DNA of 64,000 bases from Micromonospora eburnea (GTDB lineage Bacteria; Actinomycetota; Actinomycetes; Mycobacteriales; Micromonosporaceae), in assembly GCF_900090225.1 (NCBI RefSeq), contig NZ_FMHY01000002.1, positions 186,001 to 250,000 on the forward strand, given 5' to 3'. Under the pieces are notes generated by a model. The model had not been told where the DNA came from. It saw only the letters and a list, made by a program, of their open reading frames with translations, and searched no databases. A program made the position numbers and the translations under genes. Of the stretch, positions 15,100 through 24,131 are shown piece by piece (the stretch's first letter is position 1; every line of letters starts with the position of its first letter).

Positions 15100-16610
15100 G
15101 GCCCGGCGCCCTCCTCCGGCTCGCCCTGGCCGGCACCCGGACCGACCTGGCCCGGGTGGCGCTGACCGCACTGAGCGCCGCCCTCGCGACCCTCGCCGGC
15201 CTGGCCGCGCTGACCGTGCTGGCCATCCGCAAGCCGCCCGGGGACGCGTACACCGAGTCGGAGCAGTACGCCAACGCCCTGCTGCGGGAGCCGGGGCTGC
15301 GCGGCGGCACGGCGTTCGCCCTGCTGCTGCTGGCCATCCCGGTGCTGGCGTTGGCCGGGCAGTGCGCCCGGCTCGGTGCCCCGGCCCGGGACCGCCGGCT
15401 CGCCGCGCTCCGGCTGGCCGGGGCCACCCCCGGCCAGGTCACCGGGGTCGCCATGGTGGAGACCGGGCTGGCGACCCTGCTCGGCACGCTGGCCGGCCTG
15501 GCGCTCTATCTGGCCGGCCACCGGTTGCTGGACCGGCCGGACGAGCGCGGTCAGCTACCCCTGCCCACCGACGTGTATCCGTCGACCGTCGGGGCGGCGG
15601 TGCTGGTGCTCGGGCTGCCGGTGGTCGCCGCGCTGATCACCGCGCTGATGCTCCGCCGGGTGGCGACCACCCCGTTCGGCGTGGTCCGGAAGGTGCGGAC
15701 CCGGGGCCCCTGGCCCTGGCCCGGCCTGCTGATCATTCTGGGGCTGGCCGCCTTCGCCGTCCTCCGGCCGATGTCGATCTGGTACACCCGCCAGTACGGC
15801 AATCCACCGACCTGGCTGCCGCCGGTGCTGCTGGTCGGCGGCGGGCTGGTCGCCATGGTCGGCGTGGTCACCGGCACCGGCTGGATCTCCCACACCGCCG
15901 GTCGGCTGCTGCACCGGTACGCCCGGCGGCCCGCCGCCCTGCTGGCGGCGCGCCGGCTGATGGCCGATCCGTGGGCGGGCAGCCGGACCTTCGCCGCGCT
16001 TCTCGCCGCGCTCATCTTCGGGGCCGGGGCCGCCGGGTTCCGCGCCTACTTCCTGGCGAACGTGGAGGTCGGCCGCCGGAGCAGCGACATCGTGTCCACT
16101 CAGAACGACTTCTATCTCGGCACCATGGATCTGGTCGACCTGGCGGTGGCGGTGGCGCTCACGATCGCGGCGGGTGGGTTGCTGGTCGCCCTGGCGGAGG
16201 GGATCATCGCCCGCCGCCGCCAGTACGCGGCGCTGGTCGCGGCCGGGGTGCCGCGCGGCACGCTCGGGCGGTCCATTCTCTGGCAGTCGCTCGCGCCGGC
16301 GGTGCCGGCGATCGCCATCGCACTGACCACCGGCCTCCTGCTCGCCCGGGGCCTGCTCGGCTCGCCGAGCAGTGGCATCATCTCCCGGCAGATCTGTGAC
16401 GCGGATGAGGCCATCTGTGCCGACCCGGCGACGGCCGCCCCGTACCTCCGCGTCGAGTCGACGCCGGAGATAACCGTGGCTCCAGGCGTACCGGTGGAGC
16501 AGCTGGCGTGGCTCGCGGGCGGTGCCCTGGTCGCGGTGCTGGCGATCGTCGGCGTCGGCCTGCTCTTCCTGCGGTCCAGCACGGCGGTGGAGGAGCTGCG
16601 GACGACCTGA
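15096..16610 (+). CDS. FtsX-like ABC transporter permease
   Basis: A 504-residue membrane protein with about eight transmembrane segments in two halves, each with an FtsX-type block (RLAALRLAGATPGQVTGVAMVETGLATLLGTLAGL and RRQYAALVAAGVPRGTLGRSILWQSLAPAVPAI). A short extracytoplasmic region near residues 425-450 has a Cys pair (ICDADEAICADP). It is the membrane partner of the upstream ATPase. PadR control and this architecture resemble drug- or peptide-sensing efflux systems of Gram-positives, but the substrate is unknown. Confidence 0.9.
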   Translation: MRPGALLRLALAGTRTDLARVALTALSAALATLAGLAALTVLAIRKPPGDAYTESEQYANALLREPGLRGGTAFALLLLAIPVLALAGQCARLGAPARDRRLAALRLAGATPGQVTGVAMVETGLATLLGTLAGLALYLAGHRLLDRPDERGQLPLPTDVYPSTVGAAVLVLGLPVVAALITALMLRRVATTPFGVVRKVRTRGPWPWPGLLIILGLAAFAVLRPMSIWYTRQYGNPPTWLPPVLLVGGGLVAMVGVVTGTGWISHTAGRLLHRYARRPAALLAARRLMADPWAGSRTFAALLAALIFGAGAAGFRAYFLANVEVGRRSSDIVSTQNDFYLGTMDLVDLAVAVALTIAAGGLLVALAEGIIARRRQYAALVAAGVPRGTLGRSILWQSLAPAVPAIAIALTTGLLLARGLLGSPSSGIISRQICDADEAICADPATAAPYLRVESTPEITVAPGVPVEQLAWLAGGALVAVLAIVGVGLLFLRSSTAVEELRTT

Positions 16611-16628
16611 CGTGACGCGACGGCGGGC

Positions 16629-16787
16629 TCAGCGGCCGCCGAAGAGGCCGACGGACCAGGAGACCACCAGGCCGATCACCGCCGAGCAGCAGCAGACGAG
16701 CAGGGCGGCGGCGACCACCCCGAGGATCACCCAGGTCGGCCCGCGTCGGCCCGCCCCTGTCGGCTCTCCCTCCTCCGCCTCGCTCAC
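16629..16787 (-). CDS. 52-residue single-pass membrane protein
   Basis: A short protein (MSEAEEGEPTGAGRRGPTWV then ILGVVAAALLVCCCSAVIGL and VVSWSVGLFGGR) with an acidic, Gly-rich N-terminus and one long hydrophobic segment containing a CCC triplet. It starts with GTG 6-7 bases after TAGACT on the minus strand, a typical leaderless layout. It is convergent with the FtsX permease, 18 bp apart. Function unknown; similar tiny membrane proteins are common beside transporter genes in actinomycetes. Confidence 0.6.
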   Translation of the reverse strand: MSEAEEGEPTGAGRRGPTWVILGVVAAALLVCCCSAVIGLVVSWSVGLFGGR

Positions 16788-16930
16788 CCGGGCAGTCTAG
16801 GCGTGCGGAGGGGGATTCCACTCGATCGCGCGGCGGTGGCCGCCATGCCACGGAGATGAGCGTGTTTCCAGGATCGAGGGGCGATCTTGGCGGACGGCGG
16901 GACGGCGGAACGGCGGGCAGGATGGGGGGG

Positions 16931-17875
16931 ATGGAGCTGATCTCGATCGAGGACGTCCGAGCCGCCGCCGCCGATGTCGCCGCAACGGTGGTGCGTACCC
17001 CGCTGTTGCCGATGCCCTGGGACGACGGCCTGTGGGTCAAGCCGGAGAGCCTGCAACCGGTCGGGTCGTTCAAGCTGCGCGGGGCGACCCACGCGGTGGC
17101 CCGGCTCGACCCGGCCGTCCGGTCCCGGGGCGTGGTGACCCACTCGTCGGGCAACCATGGGCAGGCCCTCGCGTACGCGGCGCGGGCCGCCGGAGTCCCG
17201 TGTACGGTGGTCGTCCCAGAGGGGGCGCCGCAGGTCAAGGTGGACCGGATCCGGGCGCTCGGCGCCGAGGTGGTGCTGGTCCCGCCGGCCCGCCGGCTGC
17301 CCGAGGCGGAGCGGGTCGCCGCCGAGACAGGTGCCACCCTGGTGCCGCCCTTCGACGACCCGCGGATCATCGCCGGGCAGGGCACCATCGGGCTGGAGAT
17401 CGTGGCGGACCTGCCCGACGTCGACGTGGTGCTGGTGCCGGTGGGCGGCGGTGGGCTCTCCTCGGGGGTCGCCACGGCGGTGAAGGCGCTGCACCCGTCG
17501 GCCGTCGTGATCGGGGTGGAGCCGGCGCTGGCCGCCGACGCCCGCGACTCGCTCGCCGCCGGTGAGGTGGTGGTCTGGGACGTCGAGCGGACCTACCGGA
17601 CCAGCGCCGACGGGCTGCGTACCAACCTGTCCGCGTTGACCCTGGCCCACCTGCGGGAACGCCTCGACGGCATTGTCACGGTGACCGAGGAGGAGATCAG
17701 GGCGGCGATGGGCCGGCTGGCCCGCGAGGCCCGACTGGTGGTCGAGCCGAGCGGCGCCGTGGCGGTCGCGGCCCGCCTGTTCCGCCGGGACGAGCTGCCG
17801 TCGGGGCGTACCGTCGCGGTGGTCACCGGCGGCAACCTCGACCCGGCGGCGCTGGCGTCGGTGCTCGCCGACTGA
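16931..17875 (+). CDS. Threonine/serine dehydratase-like PLP enzyme
   Basis: A fold-type II PLP enzyme of 314 residues, catalytic domain only, without the C-terminal ACT-like regulatory domain of biosynthetic IlvA, so it resembles catabolic threonine/serine dehydratases or serine racemases. The PLP lysine is Lys48 in VGSFKLRG; SSGNHGQALAYAA binds the substrate carboxylate; VGGGGLSSG is the glycine loop for the PLP phosphate. The start is set at ATG 16931 (MELISIEDV); ATG at 16922 is also possible. The reaction would be deamination of threonine or serine to a 2-oxo acid. The gene ends 2 bp before a large palindromic repeat. Confidence 0.85.
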   Translation: MELISIEDVRAAAADVAATVVRTPLLPMPWDDGLWVKPESLQPVGSFKLRGATHAVARLDPAVRSRGVVTHSSGNHGQALAYAARAAGVPCTVVVPEGAPQVKVDRIRALGAEVVLVPPARRLPEAERVAAETGATLVPPFDDPRIIAGQGTIGLEIVADLPDVDVVLVPVGGGGLSSGVATAVKALHPSAVVIGVEPALAADARDSLAAGEVVVWDVERTYRTSADGLRTNLSALTLAHLRERLDGIVTVTEEEIRAAMGRLAREARLVVEPSGAVAVAARLFRRDELPSGRTVAVVTGGNLDPAALASVLAD

Positions 17876-17876
17876 G

Positions 17877-17931
17877 TGTTAGGAAGGGGCCCCTGCTATA
17901 CCGCAGGCGTTAACAGGGGCCCCTTCCTTTC
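17877..17931. repeat. GGGGCCCC/GTTAAC palindromic repeat, copy 1
   Basis: A 15-bp perfect stem (17881-17895 with 17914-17928, AGGAAGGGGCCCCTG and its complement) around an 18-base loop holding GGCGTTAA. It fills the gap between two convergent genes, so it can terminate both. Five more copies occur in the window. Confidence 0.85.
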
Positions 17932-20023
17932 AGGCTCGGCCGAGGCGGTCGAGGATCCAGGCGTTGATGAACGCCTCCTCGCGCCAGGCGTCGTACCGGC
18001 CGCTCGGGCCGCCGTGGCCGGCACCCATCTCGGTCTTGAGCAGGTAGTCGCCCTGCGGCGCGACAGCCCGCAACCGGGCGATCCACTTGGCCGGCTCGTG
18101 GTAGAGCACGCGGGTGTCGTTCAGGCTGGTCACCGCGAGGATGGCCGGGTAGTCGACCGGGGCCACGTTCTCGTACGGGGTGTACGACTTCATGTACGCG
18201 TATACCTCCGGGTCGTCGAGCGGGTTGCCCCACTCCTCCCACTCGGTGACGGTGAGCGGCAGCGACGGGTCGAGGATCGAGGTGAGCGCGTCCACGAAGG
18301 GCACCTGCGCGACGATCCCGGCGAACGCGTCCGGGGCGAGGTTGGCCACCGCGCCCATCAGCAGGCCGCCGGCCGACGCGCCCCGGGCGACGAGGCGGTC
18401 GCCGGCCGTCCAACCGGCCTTGACCAGGTGCCGGGCGCAGGCCACGAAGTCGGTGAAGGTGTTCCGCTTGGCGAGCAGCTTGCCCTGGTCGTACCAGCGG
18501 CGGCCCAGTTCGCCACCGCCGCGGATGTGCGCGACGGCGAAGATGACGCCCCGGTCGAGCAGACTGAGCCGGGCGATCGAGAACCAGGGGTCCATGCTCG
18601 CCTCGTACGAGCCGTAGCCGTAGATGACACACGGGGCGGAACCGTCGCGCGGGGTGTCCTTCCGGCAGACCAGCGAGATCGGCACCCGGGTGCCGTCGTC
18701 GGCGAGCGCCCACTCCCGGTGCTGCTCGTAGTCCGTCGGGTCGTACGCCCGCCCGTCCGGCCCCGGCCGGACCGGCTTCTGCTTGCGGAGCACCATCTGC
18801 CGGGTGACCAGGTCGTAGTCGTAGATCGAGTCGGGGGTGACCAGCGACGTGTAGCGCAGCCGAACCTCGTTGGTGCGGTACTCCGGGTTGGCGTCCAGCC
18901 CCACGCTGTAGATCGGCTCGGGGAAGCCGATGTCGTACGGGTCGCCGCCGCCGATCGGCAGCACCCGCAGCCCGGTCAGCCCGTTGCCGCGCAGCGAGAC
19001 GACCAGGTGGTTCTCGAACGCGTCGACGGCCTCCAACCGGGTGCCCGGCGAGTGCTCGATCAGCGGCGTCCAGTCGCCGGGTGCGTCCGCCGGGGTGAAC
19101 GCCAGCGCGAAGTCCTCCGCGCCGTCGTTGTGCAGGATCAGGAACCGGTGCCCGTGGTGCTCCACCGAGTATTCGACGCCCTGCCGGCGGGGGGCGATGA
19201 TCGCCGGCTCGCCGGTCGGGTTGGCGGCCGGGATGACCCGTACCTCGCTGGTGATCTTGCTGTGGATGTCGATGACCACGAACCGCTCGGAGCGGGTCAG
19301 CTCGACGCCGACCCAGAACCGCTCGTCGTCCTCCTGGTGGACCACCACGTCCTCGCTCGACGGGGTGCCGACCGCGTGCCGCCAGACCCGGTTCGGCCGC
19401 CAGGCGTCGTCCACGGTGACGTAGAAGAGCGTCGAGGCGTCGGTGGACCAGGCGGTGCCGTAGAAGGTGTCCGGAATCTCGTCGGGCAGCACCTCGCCGC
19501 TGCCCAGGTCCTTGATCCGCAGGGTGAACCGCTCGTCCCCGGCGAAGTCCGTCGAGTAGGCCAGCCAGCGTCCGTCCGGGCTGACGTCGAACGCGCCGAG
19601 GGCGAAGAAGTCGTGCCCCTCGGCGAGTTGATTGCCGTCGAGCAGCACCTCCTCGCCGTCCAGCGGGGCGCCGTCGGCGCTGATCGGGGGCGTGGTCTCG
19701 CCGTCCCGGACGGCCCGGCGGCAGTGCACACCGTACTGCTGGCCCTCGACCGTGCGGGTGTAGTACCAGTAGCCGTCCTTGCGGGTGGGCACCGACAGGT
19801 CGGTCTCCTGGGTGCGCCGGCGGGTCTCCTCGAACAGCTCCGCGCGCAGCCCCTCCAGGTGCGCGGTGCGCGCCTCGGTGTACGCGTTCTCCGCGGTCAG
19901 GTGGGCGATCGTCGCGGGGTCGTCCTTGGCGGCGAGCCAGGCGTACTCGTCGACGACGGTGTCGCCGTGGTGGGTGCGTTCGGTCGGGACGCGCTTGGCG
20001 ACGGGTACGGGTGTGGTGGTCAC
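17930..20023 (-). CDS. ptrB: Oligopeptidase B-type S9 serine peptidase
   Basis: A 697-residue prolyl-oligopeptidase-family enzyme that cleaves short peptides after Lys/Arg. An N-terminal seven-bladed propeller (about residues 70-410) precedes the alpha/beta-hydrolase domain. The catalytic Ser is Ser550 in RGASAGGLL, the Asp lies near 636 (SLNDTRV) and the His is His670 (GAGHGGPSGR). The Ser-to-His spacing of 120 equals that of E. coli PtrB. SDGKTIYGYGSYEASMDPWFS-like sequence (CVIYGYGSYEASMDPWFS) is typical of the family. There is no signal peptide, so it acts in the cytoplasm. GTG at 20023 is the start. Confidence 0.93.
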   Translation of the reverse strand: MTTTPVPVAKRVPTERTHHGDTVVDEYAWLAAKDDPATIAHLTAENAYTEARTAHLEGLRAELFEETRRRTQETDLSVPTRKDGYWYYTRTVEGQQYGVHCRRAVRDGETTPPISADGAPLDGEEVLLDGNQLAEGHDFFALGAFDVSPDGRWLAYSTDFAGDERFTLRIKDLGSGEVLPDEIPDTFYGTAWSTDASTLFYVTVDDAWRPNRVWRHAVGTPSSEDVVVHQEDDERFWVGVELTRSERFVVIDIHSKITSEVRVIPAANPTGEPAIIAPRRQGVEYSVEHHGHRFLILHNDGAEDFALAFTPADAPGDWTPLIEHSPGTRLEAVDAFENHLVVSLRGNGLTGLRVLPIGGGDPYDIGFPEPIYSVGLDANPEYRTNEVRLRYTSLVTPDSIYDYDLVTRQMVLRKQKPVRPGPDGRAYDPTDYEQHREWALADDGTRVPISLVCRKDTPRDGSAPCVIYGYGSYEASMDPWFSIARLSLLDRGVIFAVAHIRGGGELGRRWYDQGKLLAKRNTFTDFVACARHLVKAGWTAGDRLVARGASAGGLLMGAVANLAPDAFAGIVAQVPFVDALTSILDPSLPLTVTEWEEWGNPLDDPEVYAYMKSYTPYENVAPVDYPAILAVTSLNDTRVLYHEPAKWIARLRAVAPQGDYLLKTEMGAGHGGPSGRYDAWREEAFINAWILDRLGRA

Positions 20024-20094
20024 GGCGTCACGTTACCGGCCGGGCGGGCACCGTCGGGCGGGCGCGCCAGCGGAATCGCCCGACGTCCCTGCTT

Positions 20095-20160
20095 GATCCA
20101 CTCAAGATGCGGCATGTGGGTGTATCCGGCCTCCGGAAGACCACAACTTGCCGCATCCCG
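20095..20160. repeat. Dispersed inverted repeat, TGCGGCA family, copy 2
   Basis: GATCCACTC followed by ATGCGGCA (20107-20114) and TGCCGCAT (20149-20156) then CCCG; an inner TCCGG-CCTCCGGA also pairs. Same layout as the copy at 6864. It lies between divergent genes. Confidence 0.55.
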
Positions 20161-20192
20161 CGTCGCCTCAACGAGAACCGCCGCCAGCGCTT

Positions 20193-20209
20193 TCGAACAT
20201 GTGTACGAT
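20193..20209 (+). promoter_or_regulatory. LexA-like box overlapping a leaderless -10
   Basis: TCGAACATGTGTACGA (20193-20208) differs from the TCGAAC-N4-GTTCGA consensus at one base. That base makes TACGAT (20204-20209), a -10 placed 7 bases before the ATG at 20217. Confidence 0.55.
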
Positions 20210-20216
20210 GACCGGT

Positions 20217-21722
20217 ATGGCGGCTGCTGCGAGTTCCACCGATCGACCCGGAGCCCTGGAGATCACCCGGCGACTGGCCCGGATCTGCGGCTCGCCGTTC
20301 GCCCGATTCGCCGGTCCGGCCGACGAGGTGGCCGGTCGAACGGCCCGCTGGGTGGCGGTGCCGGGCGGCCCACGCGCTGCCGCCGAGGTGCTGCGGCTCG
20401 CCGCCGCGCACGATCTCACGGTGGTGCCACGCGGCGCCGGCACGAAGATCGACTGGGGGGCCGCCCCGGCGCAGGTCGACATCATGCTCGACACCGGCCG
20501 ACTCGCCGGGGTCTGGCACGAGCCGCAGGGCTCCCCGGTGGCCGAGATCGGCGCCGGCACCCCGTTGCGGGCGGCGCAGGCGAGCCTGGGCCGCACCGGT
20601 CAGCGCCTGCCGGTCGACGCGCCCTCCCCCGGGGCGACCCTGGGCGGGGTGCTCGCCGCCGACGAGGCCGGCCCGCTGCGGCACCGGCACGGCACTCCGT
20701 GCGCCCAGCTCGTCGGGGTCCGCTACCTGGACGCCGACGGCGAGCTGGTCAGCATCGGCGAGTCCGGCACGGCATCGCTGGGCCGGGCCGCGCCGACGGC
20801 TCGCGACCAGGCGGGCAGAGGCGGGGCGGCGTCCGCCGGCCTGGTGGACGGTGACGGCGCCGGGCCGGGTGGCGGTGCCGGGCCGGGTGGCGGTGCCGCG
20901 GCGCTCTTCGGCGCCGGCGACCTGCCAGGGCTGGACGTCGCCCGGCTGCTCTGCGGCTCGCAGGGCGGCCTGGGGGTGTTGGTTTCGGCGACCATGCGGG
21001 TGCAAACCGTGCCGGCCAGCCGAGTCTGGGTGTCCCACCCGGTCTGGACCCCGTTGGAGGTGCACGACCTGGTCCGGGCCGTGCTCACCGCCGGGCTTGA
21101 TCCGGCGGCCATCGAGCTGGACCTGCCGGTGCCGGTGCCGTTGCCACGCCGGCGGGTGCACCCGTCGCACCCGTCCGTGTTCCGACGGCCCGACCATCCG
21201 GCCGTGGCCGGGCGGCCGGCCGCGGCGGGCAGCCTGGTGGTGCTGCTGGAGGGCGGCCCGGCCGACGTCGCGGAGCGGGTCGAGCGGCTCACCGCACTGC
21301 TCGGGGGCGACGCGGTCGCCGGGCACACGGCGCCGGAGTGGTGGGGGCGCTATCCGTTCGCCCCGGGTGACACCGCGTTGCGGATCGAGGTGCCCATCAA
21401 CGACCTGCACGCGGCGGTCTACGCGCTGCGTGACGCGGCGGGCGGCCCGGTGCCGGTCCGGGGCTCCGCCGGGGTCGGCACGGTGCACGCCGCCCTGCCC
21501 GGCTCGCTGGCGCCCGACCGGGTGGCCTCGATCCTGGCCGCAGTCCGGGGGGTGCTTCTCGCCCGGCAGGGCCGCTGCGTGGTGGTGTCCGCCCCCGGCC
21601 CGGTCCGGCGGGTCGTCGACCTGTGGGGCGAGTTGCCCGCCCTGCCCGGCCTCCGCACGGCGAAGGCGCACCTGGACCCCCACCACCGCCTGGCCCCCGG
21701 CCGCCTCCCCGGCGGCCTCTGA
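20217..21722 (+). CDS. FAD-linked oxidase (GlcE-like)
   Basis: A 501-residue flavoprotein of the PCMH-type FAD-binding family. The FAD domain covers about residues 30-260: VAVPGGPRAAAEVLRLAAAHDLTVVPRGAGTKIDWG, VAEIGAGTPLRAAQASLGRTGQRLPVDAPSPGATLGGVLAADEAGPLRHRHGTP and ARLLCGSQGGLGVLVSATMRV. The C-terminal half resembles the GlcE subunit of glycolate oxidase. A Gly/Pro insert (PGGGAGPGGGA) at about 220-230 comes from an 18-bp direct repeat. No glcD or glcF partner is adjacent, so the substrate is open. ATG at 20217 fits a leaderless promoter overlapped by a LexA-like box. Confidence 0.85.
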   Translation: MAAAASSTDRPGALEITRRLARICGSPFARFAGPADEVAGRTARWVAVPGGPRAAAEVLRLAAAHDLTVVPRGAGTKIDWGAAPAQVDIMLDTGRLAGVWHEPQGSPVAEIGAGTPLRAAQASLGRTGQRLPVDAPSPGATLGGVLAADEAGPLRHRHGTPCAQLVGVRYLDADGELVSIGESGTASLGRAAPTARDQAGRGGAASAGLVDGDGAGPGGGAGPGGGAAALFGAGDLPGLDVARLLCGSQGGLGVLVSATMRVQTVPASRVWVSHPVWTPLEVHDLVRAVLTAGLDPAAIELDLPVPVPLPRRRVHPSHPSVFRRPDHPAVAGRPAAAGSLVVLLEGGPADVAERVERLTALLGGDAVAGHTAPEWWGRYPFAPGDTALRIEVPINDLHAAVYALRDAAGGPVPVRGSAGVGTVHAALPGSLAPDRVASILAAVRGVLLARQGRCVVVSAPGPVRRVVDLWGELPALPGLRTAKAHLDPHHRLAPGRLPGGL

Positions 21723-21744
21723 CCCCCGGTCCACCCCTGCCCGG

Positions 21745-21802
21745 GTTGATCAAGAGGTGCGTCGGGATCGAGCTCGTGCCAGACGCGACTCTCTTGATCA
21801 AC
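21745..21802. repeat. GTTGATCAAGAG inverted repeat, copy 1
   Basis: Arms GTTGATCAAGAG (21745-21756) and CTCTTGATCAAC (21791-21802), with GCGTC/GACGC pairing further in. It lies between convergent genes, 22 bp after the FAD oxidase stop. A longer, perfect copy is at 32157. Confidence 0.75.
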
Positions 21803-21835
21803 GCGGCGGGCCCGGCGGACCCGGGGTGGGTGGGA

Positions 21836-23905
21836 TCAGAGGGAGTCGTTGCGGAGCACCAGGATGGCGATGTCGTCGCGGGGGGCCTCCACCGAGAAGC
21901 CGATCGCCGTGGCGCGCAGTCGGGCGGCCACCACGTCCGCCGAGTAGCCGGCCAGCGGGGCCGCCGACCCGCGCAGCCGTTCGGTGCCGAAGAGTTCCCG
22001 GCCGCGCCGCCGCTCGGTGACCCCATCGGTATAGAAGATCAGCGAGTCGCCGGGGTCGAGCGGGAAATCGGCTGTCGGCGTGGTGATCGAGTCGAGCAGC
22101 CCGAGCGCCGTACCACCCGTGCCGACGAAGGCTGCGCCACCGCCGCCGTGCAGCAGCACCGGGCGGTCGTGCCCGGCCAGGTGCAGGGAGACGTCGAGCT
22201 GGTCCCCGTCGCCCGGCCCGACCGCCGCCAGCGCCAGCGTGCAGTAACGGCCGCTGCCCCGCTCGACCAGCGTCTCGTTGAGCCGGACCAGCACCTCCGG
22301 CAGCGGCTTGCCGTCACCGGCCAGCACCCGGATGACGTCCCGGACCAGGCCGGTCACCGCCGCCGCCTGCACGCCCTTGCCCGAGACGTCCCCGATTACC
22401 ACCAGCCAGCGGCCGTCCGGCAGCGGCACCACGTCGTAGAAGTCGCCGCCGACCTCGGCGTCGCCGCCGGTCGGGACGTACTCGGCGGCGAAGCCGATGC
22501 CCTCGACCACCGGGAGCACCGGCGGCAGCAGGGACTGCTGGAGCGTGTGGGCGACCCGCCGGCGCTCGGCGTGGATGCGGGCGTTCTCGATGGCGAGCGC
22601 GGCCCGCCGGGCCACGTCCTCCAGCACCGAGACCTCGTCCGGATCGTGCCGGTGCCCCTGGTGACGGCCGACGGCCAGGGTGCCGAGCCGCTGCCCGCGG
22701 GCGATCAGCGGTACGGCGAACCCCTCCATCGGCCCGCTCAGCGGCACCTGCGCCGCGCTCCGCGACGCCTCGCGCAGCCGGGCCTGGATCGAGTCCGGCC
22801 CGGTCTCCCTGAGCACCCGGTGCAGGTGCGGCAGCACCGACTCGTCGGCGTGGCTGGACGCGGCGAGCCGCAGCCGGCCCCACTCGTCGGTGGTGTGCAC
22901 CGCGCACCACTGGCCGAGCCGGGGCACCACCAACTGCGGGATGAGCGCCATGGTCAGCTCGACGTCCAGGGACTGGGCGAGAAGTTCGCTCGCCTCGGCG
23001 AGGAAGGTCAGCCAGGTCGACCGGCGGACGTCCGCCCGACGCAGTCGGTCGTTCTCCAGGTGCAGCGAGAGCCGTTCGGCGGCCAGCACCGCCAGCGGCT
23101 GGGCGTACGCCGAGGGTGCCGCGTCCAGCTCCAGCTCACCGGTGTACGGGCGGTGCACGGCGAGCGGGACCCGGAGCAGTTCGTTCCCCTCGCGGGGGTG
23201 CCGGCCGTACCGGGCGAGCAACTGGCTGCCCTGCCCGTCGCCCCGGTCCAGCCGGACGACGCCGCCGGCCGCGCCCACCATCTCGGCGAGCCGGGTCAGC
23301 AGCCCGGTCGCGAACTCCGGCAGCGGGTCGTCCGCGTACGGGTCGGGGTTGGTCTGCATCAGCTCGCTCATCGCGGCAGCGCTCGGGGTGCCGTCCCCCG
23401 CCCCACCCGGGTCGACGGCGGTGGTGGGCCGCTCGGCCGTGACGCTACGGGCGGGGGGTGCCACGTCGTGCCGGTCGAGTCGGAACCAGATGCCCTTCCC
23501 GGTGGGCAGGTAGGTGGTGCCCCACCGGCTGGCGAAGTGGTCGACCAGCAGCAGCCCGCGCCCCCGCTCGGCCACCTCGGTGATGTCGGCGGTGACGTTG
23601 CGTACGCCGACCACCAGGTCCTCGACCGGGCCGGCCGCGAAGTCGGTGACCGTGACGGTCAGTCCCCCCGTGTCCGCTTCGACCTCGATGTCCAGCTCGG
23701 TGCGCGCGTGCTCCACGGCGTTGGTGGTCAGCTCGGTGGTGAGCAGCAGCGCCTCATCGAGCAGTTCGTCCAGGTTCGCCTCGGCGAGCACGGACCGGAC
23801 CAGCGCTCGGGCCGCGGCCGGGGTACGCCGGTCCGCAGGGAGCCGGACCCGCCGGACGTGTTCGTCCGCGCCGCCGTTCGTCGCCGGCCCCGCCTCCGCT
23901 GACAC
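21836..23905 (-). CDS. SpoIIE-family phosphatase with HATPase and GAF domains
   Basis: A 689-residue multidomain signalling protein. Residues 20-140 are an RsbW-like HATPase (LLLTTELTTNAVEHA, VTDFAAGPV, GRGLLLVDHFASRWG). A middle GAF-type region (about 270-460) precedes the SpoIIE phosphatase domain from about 475 (VAHTLQQSLLPPVLPVVEGIGFAAEYVPTGGDAEVGGDFYDVV, VIGDVSGKG, FYTDGVTERR, PRDDIAILVL). Kinase and phosphatase of a partner switch are thus fused in one chain. GTG at 23905 is chosen because GGAGGAT lies 7 bases upstream; a TTG at 23941 is an alternative. It is divergent from the HAMP-array kinase gene. Confidence 0.88.
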   Translation of the reverse strand: MSAEAGPATNGGADEHVRRVRLPADRRTPAAARALVRSVLAEANLDELLDEALLLTTELTTNAVEHARTELDIEVEADTGGLTVTVTDFAAGPVEDLVVGVRNVTADITEVAERGRGLLLVDHFASRWGTTYLPTGKGIWFRLDRHDVAPPARSVTAERPTTAVDPGGAGDGTPSAAAMSELMQTNPDPYADDPLPEFATGLLTRLAEMVGAAGGVVRLDRGDGQGSQLLARYGRHPREGNELLRVPLAVHRPYTGELELDAAPSAYAQPLAVLAAERLSLHLENDRLRRADVRRSTWLTFLAEASELLAQSLDVELTMALIPQLVVPRLGQWCAVHTTDEWGRLRLAASSHADESVLPHLHRVLRETGPDSIQARLREASRSAAQVPLSGPMEGFAVPLIARGQRLGTLAVGRHQGHRHDPDEVSVLEDVARRAALAIENARIHAERRRVAHTLQQSLLPPVLPVVEGIGFAAEYVPTGGDAEVGGDFYDVVPLPDGRWLVVIGDVSGKGVQAAAVTGLVRDVIRVLAGDGKPLPEVLVRLNETLVERGSGRYCTLALAAVGPGDGDQLDVSLHLAGHDRPVLLHGGGGAAFVGTGGTALGLLDSITTPTADFPLDPGDSLIFYTDGVTERRRGRELFGTERLRGSAAPLAGYSADVVAARLRATAIGFSVEAPRDDIAILVLRNDSL

Positions 23906-24131
23906 CTTCGTATCCTCCACCGCCGCCGCCCCGGGTGCCAAACCCTCCGCCGATCGCGGCTCTCCGGAGCACGGTTCCCGGAAGCGGCGGAGCGTGGCGG
24001 CCGGCTCCCGGGAGCGCGGCGCTCGGGCGTGGCGTGCGCTCGTCGGCGGTCACCTCGACGGGATGCGGGCAGAATGGTGGGATGGCCACGTGTCGGCACG
24101 AGCCAGACGGCCCCGAGCTGAGCGAGGAATG

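Noticed and set aside
17876..20854. 992-codon plus-strand open frame opposite the oligopeptidase
   Set aside because: It is antisense to a complete S9 peptidase with all catalytic motifs, and its translation is low-complexity Arg/Gly/Val typical of high-GC shadow frames.
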